From assembly GCA_944739405.2 (NCBI GenBank), contig OX123205.2, positions 39,390,475 through 39,454,474 of the forward strand: a stretch of DNA of 64,000 nucleotides, written 5' to 3'. Under the pieces are notes generated by a model. That model was not told where the DNA came from. It did not search any database and saw only the letters and a program-made list of their open reading frames with translations. This document shows, piece by piece, positions 1 through 11,133 of this stretch. Origin of the DNA: Euclidia mi. Its lineage: Eukaryota > Arthropoda > Insecta > Lepidoptera > Erebidae. Every line of letters starts with the position of its first letter. Positions within the stretch are counted from its first letter, which is position 1. The translations under genes and the position numbers were made by a program.

Positions 1-117
1 TACGATAAATATACCTGCAGTGAACTTTATTATAATAATAGGCGTGGAAAAGTTGCTGTAATGCAGTGGGCGAAACCAATCATATTTTTCAATTTGAGGT
101 AAAAATGTACTTCAAAC

Positions 118-1845
118 ATGACTCATAACAACAGAGTGAATATAACCATGGCTACGTTCAACTGCAAGAACGTAGTCCGATCAGCTGATTGCGTGCGCGG
201 CTTATGTGGTATGGCCGATGTTATAGCTCTTCAAGAAACATGGTTGTTGCCACATGATATACCGTACCTTGGCAGTATACATGCCGACTTTGCCTATACG
301 GGGAAGTCTGCCGTGGACACGTCGGCCGGAATACTGACAGGAAGACCGTATGGCGGAGTTGCATTGTTATGGAGGAAATCGGCTTTTCCTACAGTGTCAG
401 TGATACCGTGCGATAGTGCTCGTTTAGTAGCTATTAGAATTATGCAGAATGATAGGGCGCTAATTATATTTTCTGTGTACATGCCTACAAACTCTGTGGA
501 GAATTTTCTCGAATTTTCTCAGTGTTTAAGTGAAATTATAGCCATAATTGAGAGTAGCAATGTTGAGTCAGTGTTCGTACTGGGAGACTACAACGCCCAT
601 CCAGGTGAGCGATTTGCAACAGAGTTACTTACGGTGTGCGCGGAACAATCCTGGTCATGCGTTGACTTGGAGTTACTTCCTAGGGACACGTTTACGTTTG
701 AAAGCACTGCTAACGGTGCTTTTCGCTGGCTGGATCATATTGTTGTTAGTAAGGCGGCGAGACAATTAGTAATAAATGCATCTGTTTTATATGGTGTATA
801 CTCATCAGATCACCTACCATTGCTTATTGAGTGTAACATTAATTTAATCACACCTAAAATTACCTCATCAGTTTTTTCGGGTAATAAAGTGATCTGGGGA
901 GAGCGAAATTGTGATCAAATTAATAAATATAGGGAATATTGTAATACAGAATTGAGGAAATTTCACTTTCCGGTTCAGTTCAGTAATTGTGCTGATAGTA
1001 TGTGCTTGAATCAGGATCACCGTGCAGTGTTGGATGCAATGTATCATAGAATAATTGGTATTCTCAGTGATGGTGCTAAATGTAGTCATATTGGTGCATA
1101 TAATCGTACCAAGAGAAAATACATACCCGGCTGGAACTTTCACGTCCGCGATGCACATCGGGAGGCTCGATTACATTATCAGATGTGGTTATCGTGTGGA
1201 AAACCTACCTCCGGTTCTATCTATAACGATATGTGTTCTACAAAAAAGATTTTTAAGAGAAAATTAAAGTATTGTTTAGATAATCAGCAGCAAATAAAGA
1301 TGGACATAATAGCAAGAAATCACGCAGATAAACAATTCGGGAAATTTTGGAAATCTACTAATAAATTGAATCCGACAACGAGCATTCCGGTGTGTGTGGC
1401 GGGTGTGCACGAACCGAAAGAAATAACGAATGCTTTTCAGCGACATTTTAAGGTTGAATCACCCGGTGTGCGAGTGCCGCGACAGAGCTATGCTGGGACC
1501 GCCTGTGGCAGCGGTGACGCTATTGTCCGATTTTCAGCTAAGGAAGTTGCTTCTGTAATCAGTAAAATGCAAACAGGTAAATCCCCGGGCCACGACGGCC
1601 TCAGCATAGAGCACCTGAAGCATGGAGGTGTACATGTACCTCGTGTGTTGGCTTTATTGTTTAATTTGTGTATAAGACATTCTTATCTGCCGGATGACAT
1701 GATGTATACAATTGTAGTGCCAATTATAAAGAACAAGACAGGGGACGCCTCTGACATGTCCAATTACAGGCCCATTTCACTGGCGACAGTGGTAGCCAAG
1801 GTCTTGGATAGTCTGCTTGATAAATATATGATAAAAAATATTTAA
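118..1845 (+). pseudogene. LINE ORF2, endonuclease domain and start of RT
   Basis: This 575-residue frame encodes an apurinic-like endonuclease, which nicks target DNA, followed by the first blocks of reverse transcriptase. Seen: N15 in TFNCKN, E40 in ALQETW, the strand GRPYGGVALLWRK, D157 and N159 in GDYNAH, and the terminal catalytic pair D231-H232 in SSDHLP. The RT entry blocks GKSPGHDGL and N549-YRPISL are near the end. The frame then stops at 1843, where the finger and palm regions should continue. The start at 118 is the first ATG in frame; the true protein may start further left. A pseudogene fragment of an ORF2, not a host gene. Confidence 0.88.
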
Positions 1846-1903
1846 GTATTGGTATACCAGCCAGAGAAACAGTGTTAGGTAGGCGGGCGAACACTCAAGT
1901 GAC

Positions 1904-2695
1904 TACCGTTTGGAATGTGGTGTACGGCAGGGGGGTCTCACATCGCCTCGCTTGTTTAATCTATACATTAATCAGCTAATAGTTGGACTCAGCAGTACCA
2001 ATGTAGGATGCCATGTCGATGGCGTTTGTATGAATAATTATAGTTATGCAGATGACATGGTACTTCTGGGACCATCTGTTGGTGCCTTAAGATGTCTATT
2101 GGCTATTTGTGAATCCTATGCGGTGACTCATGGGCTTAAATATAACACAAATAAAAGTGAGATCATGCTCTTTAGTGCAAAAACTGTTGCCTACACGGAA
2201 ATACCTACAGTATCACTCAATGGACAGGTCCTACGAAGGGTTAACAAATATAAGTATTTAGGCCACTGGGTCACCGAGGATTTAAAAGATGATTGCGATT
2301 TAGAAAGGGAGCGCAGGTCGCTGGCTGTCCGATGTAATATGCTGGCTCGCAGATTTGCACGCTGTACAATACCAGCTAAGATAACGCTTTTTAAAGCTTA
2401 TTGCCAATCTTTTTACACGTGCAATCTGTGGGTCAGTTACACGCAGCGGGCATACAGCGATCTGCGTGTCCAATATAATAACGCTTTCAGGGTACTGTTG
2501 GGATTGCCGTGGCGATGTAGTGCCTCTCGTATGTTTACCGACGCGCATGTAGATGGCTTTGGAGCCATTATTAGAAAACGGTGCGCCTCTATAATGACTC
2601 GTATACGTGGCAGTGCCAACAGTGTTCTGAATGTATTCGCAGACCGATGGGAGTCTCCCATGCAGCAGAGATGGCTGCAAATACATGTCATCTGA
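1904..2695 (+). pseudogene. LINE ORF2, C-terminal RT part
   Basis: The frame opens after a TGA at 1901 and carries the RT block ECGVRQGGLTSPRLFNLYIN (residues 2-21 from the TTG at 1910) and the catalytic YADD box (residues 46-49), then a thumb-like region ending at 2695. Its frame differs from that of the upstream part. Only 58 bp separate the stop at 1845 from this part, where a complete RT would have roughly a hundred more residues including the motif A aspartate. The two halves are therefore one ORF2 joined by an internal deletion. Confidence 0.88.
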
Positions 2696-3080
2696 TCATC
2701 AATTATATTTATAAGTCGCATTAGATATTGACATTTTATTAATTATGAATTTTATATTTTTATATTATAGGCATCATCTCCGATTTTATCAATTTTAAAT
2801 TAAATTAGCTTTGATTTTATTAATGTTGAATTTCTTACTTTTAAATTCTATTAATTTTAATTTGATTTTGACATTACATTGAATTCGCATTATTTATTTA
2901 TTATTTTCAATTGAACTTTTAACTGTATTTTATTAATTTTATATATTATAGTATTGACATTAACTTTTACTTAATCTGTTTTTATATTTAACAATTTTAT
3001 ATAGATGTGTGCTATGTTAGTTATTTGTAATCTATGGATTTTATCTGAAATAAAGTGAATTGAATTGAATTGAATTGAAT
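2696..3080 (+). repeat. LINE 3' UTR ending in (TGAAT)5
   Basis: Very AT-rich sequence follows the RT stop, with AATAAAG at about 3049 just before five TGAAT units (3056-3080). A short tandem repeat at the 3' end instead of poly(A) is typical of CR1/L2-like LINEs. It marks the right boundary of the element. Confidence 0.75.
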
Positions 3081-3732
3081 AATCTTTCCTTTCAAAGCAT
3101 CGTGGTTTTTTAACCTACGAACATTAATTTATATACTTACTTATTCGATACGTAAATATTTGTGTAAATGTTTCTTACAAATAAATGAAAAATACTTTAC
3201 ATCTCTCATGTTCGGTAAGTAGGTTCTTATTACCTCCAAATGGGGCTTGTAGGTGACTAATTATCGCTCTAGGGTAATAATGTAGCTAGAAAAGCCCTAG
3301 GGCGGTAAGTAATAAAAAAAAAACCTTTCTTTCTTTCAAAAAGTTCGCGTACATCTAACCATCATACTGGCTATAGACATCATGCATTCAGCCCAATGAC
3401 CAAAGAGGTCGCTTTGCTATTCAGCCTTGTCTTCGTGTGAGTATTCAATTTCGTTCTTGAAAAAAAAAATATTTACTTGATTCTTTTTTATGAAAAAAGG
3501 CGGGAATAGAAAACTTTTACTTTAAATATTGTTTGTTTTAGGGATTTTTTTATAATTACGTGCTAATTAGGAAAAAAAAAAACATGAGTTCTTCAAGTGA
3601 TGAATATATAAGCTGCACTCCCGATTCAATGAAAATGGAAGCTGAAGCAGCAATTAACAATTAAAATGTTTTATTCTTGTAATGCTAGTTTTTTTCTACT
3701 TACCTCACAATCGAGATGTAAAGCAGAATAGT
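3081..3732. other. Unique AT-rich stretch, nothing recognised
   Basis: Contains several A or T homopolymer runs (3315-3324, 3461-3470, 3573-3583). No repeat family, RNA gene or coding signal is seen. Confidence 0.5.
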
Positions 3733-3839
3733 TAGCTCGGGTGTAAGTACCAATTGCACCCTCGAACTATAGGCGCCCTCGCTGCGCTCGGGCGCCTAAA
3801 TATCTCGGGCTGCAATTGATGCCTTACAGCCCTTGGCTA
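3733..3839. repeat. GC-tipped foldback palindrome
   Basis: The whole 107 bp folds on itself. The inner arms GGCGCCC (3772-3778) and GGGCGCC (3790-3796) enclose the 11-nt loop TCGCTGCGCTC. The outer arms continue imperfectly, TAGCTCGGGTGTAAG at the left pairing with CTTACAGCCCTTGGCTA at the right. Probably a small foldback MITE; its superfamily is unknown. Confidence 0.65.
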
Positions 3840-4086
3840 CTAATCTACTATTATATTTTCCCAACGTTTGCGCGTGGGTTACACCAGCTGTGGTCGAGTA
3901 GGCTTTTGAACGAATTATGCGATAGAGATCCATTAAACACATTAGTGATATCATTGATAACATTATAGAATGGGAAAATTTTGTAACGATAGATGATAAT
4001 AACTACTCTTTCAGACAAATACGGCTGAAAGGATTTCTACAAAAGTTCGAAAGCAGCCAGATTATTAACTGGATTTACATTACATA

Positions 4087-4296
4087 CTAGAGGACGCCAG
4101 CAGCTACGCCTGCATTTTTTTTTAATTTACCCGTTTTGGCCGTTCCCGTGGGAATTTCGGGAAATCCTTTCTTAGTGCACCCCTACGGTCCCCAAGATGT
4201 TCCTTACATGCCAAATTTCAGCTTCCTGCGCCCAATAGTTTCGGCTGTAGCGTGTCTGTCAGTCAGTCAGTAACGCAAGGATTTTATATATTAAGA
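4087..4296 (-). mobile_element. Helitron A, full-length short non-autonomous copy
   Basis: Read on the - strand the element starts A|TCTTAATATATAAAATCC and ends GGCGTCCTCTAG|T. These are the Helitron end rules (5' TC, 3' CTAG, insertion between A and T). Six more copies in this window share the body, including the run GTCAGTCAGTCAGT. No Rep/helicase is encoded, so it depends on an autonomous Helitron. Confidence 0.8.
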
Positions 4297-4320
4297 TTAT
4301 TATATTTTTTATATATTTTT

Positions 4321-4480
4321 ATAGACTCAAGCTTGTATCCCCGAAGAGGTAGATAGAGGTGTAATATTACACCCACATTTCGCTATTATTATTTAGGTCC
4401 CACGTAATAGGGAGCGATCCTATTGCCGTTACCGGGCACATCACCAAACTCCGTGCTGCTAATGAGAATTTGGAAAAAAA
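4321..4480 (-). mobile_element. SINE3 tail, 5'-truncated
   Basis: Matches the 3' half of the tRNA-headed SINE3 family (compare 56656-56911): the GGCGTGAG/CCTACCCC-type end, GCGAAATGTGGGTGTAATAT-type body and CCCGGTAACGG block, all reversed. The tRNA head is missing. Confidence 0.7.
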
Positions 4481-4492
4481 CGGTCTATTCTA

Positions 4493-4701
4493 TCCTAATA
4501 CTAATATATAAAGCTGAAGAGTTTGTATGTTTGCTTGAACGAGCTAGTCTCAGGAACTGGTCCGATTTTAATCATTATTTCAATTTTAGATAGCCTATTT
4601 ATCGAGGAAGGCTATAGGCTATATAACATCACGCTATGAGCCGCGGGAGTGGAGCAATAAGTAGCCTTAAATAACGCGAGTGTAACCGCGGACTCATCTA
4701 G
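4493..4701 (+). mobile_element. Helitron B, non-autonomous copy
   Basis: Starts A|TCCTAATACTAATATATAAAG and ends CATCTAG at 4701. The body has AAGCTGAAGAGTTTG, CGAGGAAGGCTATAGGC and the GC-rich GTAACCGCGG near the 3' end. The base after CTAG is A, not the expected T, probably from later mutation. Family B is distinct in sequence from family A. Confidence 0.72.
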
Positions 4702-5013
4702 ACAAAGTATAAAATACGATCGTTTTGTGCTGTTGTCACCACATCGTCGTATGATTCAGCGGGGGTACCCTGATGACTCACTTGGCACGTGTCCACGTTG
4801 TATTTAGTTCAAGTTTATTCTTCACTCGTCGCTCCTCGTTCGCCTCTCTCCCGACGCCCGTGTTCTCTCAGTGTCATACGTTGCGTAAATTGGAGAGAGT
4901 AAATATTTGTGTTTTTTTTATGTTGTGCGATATTATCTTTGTATGCTGTTTGGTGTTTTTATTTTGATATAGTGTAACTTCTTTTAGTGGTTAGATGTTG
5001 ATATACGGCCATT
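4702..5013. other. No recognised feature
   Basis: A short open frame at 4773-4967 (64 codons, Phe- and Cys-rich) has no recognisable similarity or neighbour that supports it. Nothing else is seen. Confidence 0.4.
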
Positions 5014-5139
5014 TTCAATATGCGAACTATAGATAGATCTGTAGATTTTTGATTCGTGTTTGCCATATTTTGTATGGAGCTTATGTCAAAAACGAATCTA
5101 AAATCTACAGATCTACTTATCTATAGTTCGCATATTGAA
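5014..5139. repeat. Foldback MITE with long arms
   Basis: Left arm from TTCAATATGCGAACTATAG (5014) pairs with the right arm ending CTATAGTTCGCATATTGAA (5139) over about 50 bp with small indels. The centre has TTTGTATGGAGCTT. A related but degraded element is at 11466-11590. Confidence 0.7.
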
Positions 5140-5282
5140 TTCCGTAGTAAGTGTAGCTTCAATATATTTAGGTACCTATACGGCTTTTGACTGTATCCCT
5201 TTCGTCCACAATACAAGAGGCAATGTGTAGCACTTAAATGGCAGTATGTTTTGAGTTGGATTTAGTATATACTAATATTTTT

Positions 5283-5350
5283 CTTTCGGCACCACGTACT
5301 ATTGTTTCGAGTATCCAATATTTCTGCACTGTTGCTAGCGCCAACTATAT
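5283..5350 (+). repeat. Degraded half of the 19117-type foldback
   Basis: Resembles one arm and the inner edge of the foldback at 19117-19302, from the stretch like TACCTTTGTTTTGAGTAACC through TTTCGGCACTGTTGC to AGCGCCA, with about 20 percent difference by eye. No matching second arm is seen. Confidence 0.5.
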
Positions 5351-7775
5351 CTGTGATCATGACGCTTGCAACTTTAATTTAATAACTGCGAAATAATAGG
5401 TTTAAATGCTAACATCATTGTCACATATTTGCATAACGAAATATTTTATCGCATTGTATTGAGTGTAGTAAAATTGCTAAGCAAATGTCTTGTCAAGCGT
5501 TCGGATTTAAATCTTAAAACGCGCGTGCTTCGAGAATCAGATTCTGAATCTTGGAATGACGAAAATTAAAACAATATTCAATCAAGCAGTTGATGAAAGC
5601 ATCAAGCACCTTATATCAAGTGCACTTAAAAGTTACATAAATATCTTTGTTTGTTATACGCGAACCGCAATCTTCAGCATAATATATTTTTTTTAATACA
5701 GCCAATGACACAACTTTCAGTCATATTTTTAAATACTTTACATAAAAAAGGTTTATTTAATGGGGTTAAATATGATGACCACCAAAAAATGCTTTGATAC
5801 CCTTAGTTCTTTAACCAAAATGCTTCACACCAGAAAAATAAAGCTATTTTAGTCACGACTGCACTTCAAATTGTATTCGAACACCAAATGTAGTAAATGA
5901 TCACCAAATAAATAGGTTATGTTAGGTTCTCCTGTGACCCTTAATTCAAAAATAGGAGCCCTGCGGAGCTGGGCTCCGTCAACTTAGTTTATTAAAGTAA
6001 GTGGTGTAACCAAATCCAATTTATGTATTGGTATTTCATAAAAAAACTGGTTATATTTTTACATTAAAATGCGGGCTTCATTTTGGTGATCATTTCCTAT
6101 TTTTGTCTGTTATATGTTACTATATATCTGGTGGTTAGTTAAACATAAGCCATATTTAATGTTAGGAATTAAAAAATACAGAATATTAAGGGCCAGTTTC
6201 AGCGCTCTCTGATAACGTCGTGTTAAATTAATTTGACAGTTAACTCATACAAATCTGAAAGATAAGTTCTAGTCAGAAGTGTTGAAACTAAGCGTAAATC
6301 ACCTACCGTACACTTAGCTATACAGATGTTAAGAAGCTTTATCGGTACTTTATATCAACCTCGCAACATAAGCAGGCCGATTCTCGTATTTTATGACATC
6401 GAAATTATATTTTGAATGGACTCAGAAGCGGTATTCTGCTAACAAAATGTCATTATCGTATAATTTGAAATAAACAGTTCGTAGTTGACACATATAATAA
6501 TATTATTTTGACACTTGTTTCACTTTACGATCTCGTTGCAACTTCATTCAAATATCAGATATTTTAGAAGCATACGATTTTTGTGACGTAAGATGACACT
6601 GACAATATATCGAAACTGTATTTTGAACAAATTTATGAGAATTGGGCCCTAGCTGTCGTAAGAGGCGATTAGCTAAGAGGTATTCGGGTTTACGATAATG
6701 TTTCTGACACGCACTATTTAGTATAGTCACCTGCATTACTAAGATACTATGTCATGCACTATTTTTAATACTTCAGTTATGTGCTCATCGGTGGTGGTGT
6801 CTGAGTGTCGAATTTACATGTTCATAAGCGACAAGTCTTACTAATTCTCTCACTGGCTGAAAAACTCTGTCTATTATGAGACATTAAATAATCGAACACG
6901 TACGTACATTATATGGTTTTATCCGCGGTTTGCATAAGAAAACTCGCAACGCTTCTCTGCCCGCGTAAATTATACGCCTGCTGAACCATCCTCAGGAATC
7001 AAATAACTATTGGTGAAATTCTGGACATAAATCAATTGGTAGTTTCAGAGTTTCTCGCGTTCATACAGAAATTCACGGCAAGGGTACTACATTTTATTTG
7101 TAGGTATAGATATTTGTCGGTATTCGAGAATTTATCAGTTCACGTAACTCGCCTTAGTCACTCCTACAGGAAATATTATTATTTCTTACCCTAGTTACTT
7201 GTTTCTCACCAGGAGAAATTGCGTTTTTTTGTCCTTCTTATTACCATCATTACCTTTTTAATTAAATTCTTTGTTTTAGTCTTGTTTGAGGAAAATCTTT
7301 TAATTGTTTTTAGAGAGGTAGGCTCAGCAGGATTTCAACTTATTGAGATTTCACTTACATAACTACAGTAAATGATTTGAAATATTTGCGAAGGTTAATG
7401 TGGTTCTAACTATTGTCCGCATTTTAAAGTAAGCAGTTGCTTCAAATCAAATTCTCTTACAAACTTTCAACTAAATGGTAAACTATCTCATTTCTAGGCG
7501 TTGGTGTCTTCTAACTATGAAACGGGTTAGGACATATTCCACTACTCTGGCGAAATGCAAATTGACGGACTATACATATGTGAAAACTTCGGGAAACGAC
7601 CGTGAAAAAAAACACAGTCATACAGGTTTTCTCAAGCTAATGCCTTCAACCTTTATTAAGCTATCATTTACAATTAAATACTCACATCAATTTGAAAAGT
7701 CAGGGGTGCGCGCCATGGTTTTAACTCGTGAACTTCTACTTAGCATTTTCCTATTCGTTCCTTTAGATAATGCTG
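5351..7775. other. Long AT-rich stretch, mostly unrecognised
   Basis: A motif like ATGATCACCAAA recurs between about 5771 and 6140, with an inverted TTTGGTGATCATTT at 6079-6092; this may be a worn-out element. The open frames at 6548-6736 (-) and 7475-7786 (+) lack any recognisable domain, and the second runs into the target duplication of the next SINE. I see no gene. Confidence 0.4.
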
Positions 7776-7792
7776 CCTTTCAATAGGCAATT

Positions 7793-8117
7793 CATCATCA
7801 TCGCTCTAGCGTTATCCCGGTTGCATCCAAGACTTACAGCCTTGTAGCCCGAGGTCCGCTTACTGGTCCTAGAACCAGATATGACAGAATATCAACTTTT
7901 CCACAGAGCGACTGCCGTCTGACCTCTGTAACCCAAAGGGATGGCGATATTCTATGGTTTAGACCAGAATAAGTTTATTTGAGGGTACTAAATCCCCGTA
8001 ACGACCGTCAAAGATTTTCATGACAGCTGGAACCGACGGTTTAACGTGCTCTTCAAGGCACGGAGCAAGCGATAATTAACAATTCAATACGCACATAACT
8101 TCGAAAAAAAAAAGCTT
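7793..8117 (-). mobile_element. SINE2 copy lacking the tRNA head
   Basis: The 17-bp direct repeat CCTTTCAATAGGCAATT flanks it exactly (7776-7792 and 8118-8134). On the - strand it begins inside the shared central segment (CGAAGTTATGTGCGTATT after a T-run) and runs through the SINE2 body to its GATGATGA end. A complete retroposition event that stopped before the tRNA head. Confidence 0.88.
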
Positions 8118-8134
8118 CCTTTCAATAGGCAATT

Positions 8135-8465
8135 ATAATACGTAAACTATAATTCCAAGTTGCTTATTTTGCCGTTTCTGTTCATTATCAAGATATTTCA
8201 AATGCAAACAAATAATCATTTAGCAAACCATTAGTGTTAGCTGCCAAAGCACCGCCGTCAGTTCAGTGTTCAGAAACTATTCGCTCCAAACATAATATCT
8301 TCGGAAATAATACCGTGTAATGTTTATTTATCGGATGCCATTTTGTGCAGTGATCGAGTGGGTATGCAAGTGGAAATTTTGGCTGTGAGGAACAAGGTCT
8401 TGTTATAATTTCATGGAATTGTTAGAGCATCGTTTGGGAAAACGCAACATTCATGCGATATAAAA
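8135..8465. other. No recognised feature
   Basis: AT-rich, single-copy as far as can be seen in this window. Confidence 0.4.
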
Positions 8466-8642
8466 TCTTAATATATAAAATCCTTGCGTTACTGACTGAC
8501 TGACAGACACGCTACAGCCGAAACTATTGGGCGCAGGAAGCTGAAATTCGGCATGTATGTTCCTTGGGGACCGTAGGGGTGCACTAAGAAGGGATTTACC
8601 GAAATGCCCACGGGATCGGCCTAAGCGGGTAAATTAAAAAAT
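8466..8642 (+). mobile_element. Helitron A, 3'-truncated
   Basis: Starts A|TCTTAATATATAAAATCC and follows the family A body to AAGCGGGTAAATTAAAAA. The terminal GGCGTCCTCTAG is absent; an (AT)n tract follows instead. Confidence 0.75.
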
Positions 8643-8774
8643 ATATATATAAGTTCCCAATTTTCTTTACAGCATTTAATTTCGTATTGGTGCCCCACTA
8701 AACACGACATTTAATTCTCAAAAAAATCGTACCTACCTCTACTCGTCACAACTGTTTTAGTAATATTATGAATA

Positions 8775-8923
8775 CAATTAGTAATTATCGCACGCTTAAC
8801 AATGTGCCCGGTAGATGGCAATAGGCTCGCCCTCTATTACACTGGGACCGAAACATAACCGGCGAAGTGTGGGTGTTTAATACACCTCTGCCTACCCGGG
8901 GATTAAAGGCGTGAAGTTATGTT
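8775..8923 (+). mobile_element. SINE4 copy, 5'-truncated
   Basis: Flanked by the 12-bp repeat ATATTATGAATA (8763-8774 and 8924-8935). It contains only the end of the shared centre (AATTATCGCACGCTTAAC) and the SINE3/4 tail from ATGTGCCCGGTAGATGGC to AGGCGTGAAGTT. An independent insertion of a tail without its tRNA head. Confidence 0.82.
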
Positions 8924-9054
8924 ATATTATGAATATAAAAGTGTGTTCTGTGTTTAAGTGAATACAGCTGATGCGAATTTGATGAATTATAAAATGAAAA
9001 TCGATGAGAGCCTTAAGAAACATATAAGTTTATAAGTTACCTTTTGTTGTAAAT

Positions 9055-9165
9055 ACAATATTGAAGGGGTTGAAATGGGGGATGAATGTTACTATGGGAA
9101 ATTATTTTTTAAGTCTGAGTTACAAATATCAGTCAGCCACATGGGAAGTCGCGTGCAAAAGCTAG
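9055..9165 (+). mobile_element. Fragment of a Helitron 3' end
   Basis: The sequence GAAGGGGTTGAAATGGGGGAT leads to AGTCGCGTGCAAAAGCTAG|T at 9165, a CTAG|T end with a body like the common lepidopteran family whose end is GCGGGCAAAAGCTAG. Related to the copy at 30743-31129. The 5' half is not recognisable. Confidence 0.5.
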
Positions 9166-9487
9166 TAAGTTATAAATTCCAGCGTTCGACACCTATTCGT
9201 CTATTGGCCGAGACCCAGAGAATTTGCGATTCATAATAAACAACACTTTTTTGCTTCTTCCGGAATCCGTCTGGAGTAATTAAGTACTAAAGATTATTTT
9301 TCCATCTCAATTTTTTTAAAAGATCGGGTTTTTATTGAAATTGGTAAAGACATTTTACTGTTTTACAGTAGATAGTCATCCTGTCTTTACGTTTATGAGA
9401 TACTATTACGTTTTTGCCTGGGACTTAGTTGGATCGTCGCATTGATCACAAACTATTGCATTTATAATAGTACTTGATAATATAACA

Positions 9488-9754
9488 TAATATTCTACCA
9501 CATACACACATCACCATCTAGTCACAAACTAAGCAGAGCTTGTACTATGGGTACTAAATAATGGATAAACATACTTATATAGTTTTTTTTAGGTAAATAC
9601 ATACATATTATACATAGAAACACCCAGACCAAGACAAACATCCATGTTCATGCTCACAATTGTTTGACTTGAGCGGGAATCGAATCCGCGACCTTCGGCG
9701 TAGTAGTCGCTTGCACTCCCGCTGCGCGACCGGTTGGCGCGTTGGTCTGAATGA
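9488..9754 (-). mobile_element. SINE6, tRNA-headed copy
   Basis: Reverse strand: head TTGGCGCGTCGCGCAGCGGGAGTG-like (by comparison with 29148), B box GATTCGATTCC, then CTCAAGTCAAACA, and a LINE-like tail containing TTAGTACCCATAGTACAAGC and GATGGTGATGTGTG. The second copy at 29148-29413 has the same extent. Both ends are shared, so these are whole elements. Confidence 0.75.
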
Positions 9755-9934
9755 GCCCGCGGTTACACGCGCGTTATTTAAGGATAATGCTCCGCTCCCT
9801 TGGCTCATACCGTGGTATTTTATAGCCTATAGCTTCCTCGATAGGTGGGCTATCTAACACTGCAAGAACTTTTCATGAGATTAGCGCGATCAGGCAAACA
9901 AACAAATTCTTCAGCTTTATATATTAGTATTAGA
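9755..9934 (-). mobile_element. Helitron B, 3' end disturbed
   Basis: On the - strand it starts A|TCTAATACTAATATATAAAG at 9934 and runs to GTAACCGCGGGC, where it abuts the SINE6 head. The CTAG end is missing. Confidence 0.7.
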
Positions 9935-10561
9935 TTTTTTTATATCTGAACGCACTAAGGCGTTCCAATAGTCATTGAATTTAATGTACCATTTTATCTC
10001 TTGAATATTAAATGTTGAATGTGTTAATCTAATAGCATATCAAACGGTGTGTCTGGTCATCTGTAAGTGAATGCCGACACAGGGGGCTCGACCCTTCAGG
10101 TGGCATTCATTGCATGAGGGTGGGGTTCGATTGCCGGAGATGTAAGTTTTTTTATCTAACACCTACTAGCTGTTCAACAAGTGATCTAGTTTTTTGAATT
10201 TATTTAACCCTATATCCAAATAAACGTACTATATATAGCGTAGAAAATCTTAATTGTACCGGTAATTTTAGAGGTTAGTCAGACGAAGTATACAAACTCC
10301 TCGGCTCTATTTTACGAGCGTACTTTACATAGGTACATTAGAAATATTACATAATACAGAAATATACACAATGTATCGTATCCAGAAATATACCAATAAT
10401 GTGACGTATCAGGTTTATCTTTTTCTCAGTTTAGTCGATATAACGGTAAGGTAGACCTGTCAGAGATTTTTTTTATTTTAAAGAAGGCTTTGTTGTGTAG
10501 ATAGGTGCAAATAAAGTAAGACCACTTGTTTTGGCTGACAGTAGATCCAAATTTGGTATTA
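9935..10561. other. Mostly unrecognised
   Basis: At 10045-10140 there is a GC-rich patch with GGGGTTCGATTGCCGG, which resembles a B box and may be a worn SINE head. The remainder is AT-rich and unremarkable. Confidence 0.35.
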
Positions 10562-10869
10562 TCGTCAGCCCTGTATATATTATACTGTCCTACTGCTGGG
10601 CAGGGGCCTCTTCTCTCTATGAGAAGGGTTAGGCCATAGTCCACCACGCTGGCCAAGTGCGGGTTGGCAGACTTCACATGTCTTTCGAGAACATTATGGA
10701 GAACTATCAGACATGCAGGTTTCCTCCCGATGTTTTCCTTCACCGATAAGCAAGCGATAATTAGCAATTTAATGCGCACTTAACTTCGAAATGTCATTGG
10801 CGCTTGTCGGATTCGAACCCGGACCCTCTGCATAGCAGTCTGTCGGTCTCTCCACTCGGCTATCGCTGC
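10562..10869 (-). mobile_element. SINE1, near full length
   Basis: Reverse strand gives GCAGCGATAGCCGAGTGG (A box), B box GGTTCGAATCC, shared central segment, AGGAAAACAT-type body and the tail GCCCAGCAGTAGGACAG...GGGCTGACGAT. It carries open frames that are accidental. Same extent as the copy at 47568. Confidence 0.85.
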
Positions 10870-11007
10870 TTCATTGTTCACCCTTCAATACGGAGTCCAC
10901 ATGAATATGCTGATTTTAATCATCACGCCTACCCAATGAACTATTGTTTTTGTGAACAAAGCGGTTAATCGTCCGCTGTCAAACCCTCCACGCTAGCCAC
11001 ACATTGT

Positions 11008-11103
11008 AAACCATAGGCGTGCACTCCCGGAGGGCAGAGGGCTGACAGTCTAGACACGAGGGGCATGCCACAATGGATTTGTGCCCCAAAAACTGTTTGT
11101 GTT
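11008..11103. repeat. Unnamed dispersed repeat, copy 1
   Basis: Shares GTCTAGACACGAGGG, CACAATGG and GGATTTGTGCCC with 12513-12598, in the same order and orientation. The family is not recognised. Confidence 0.6.
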
Positions 11104-11133
11104 ACGGTCACTGTATACGCGGTAAATCGGCTT

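Larger units (their letters stand above)
1..3080 (+). mobile_element. 5'-incomplete, internally deleted APE-type LINE
   Basis: A non-LTR retrotransposon copy running in from the left edge. It keeps an endonuclease plus start of the RT (118-1845), a C-terminal RT part in another frame (1904-2695), an AT-rich 3' UTR and a terminal TGAAT microsatellite. No ORF1 is visible; it would lie left of the window. The protein motifs and the simple-repeat 3' end fit the CR1/Rex1 side of the LINE tree, but the clade is not certain. The central RT is missing, so the copy is dead. Confidence 0.9.

Noticed and set aside
7475..7786. 103-codon open frame on the + strand
   Set aside because: No domain or codon bias, and its end lies in the SINE target duplication. 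Length is unremarkable in 64 kb of six-frame sequence.
9608..9857. Overlapping 65-66-codon frames on both strands
   Set aside because: They are translations of the SINE6 head and Helitron B.
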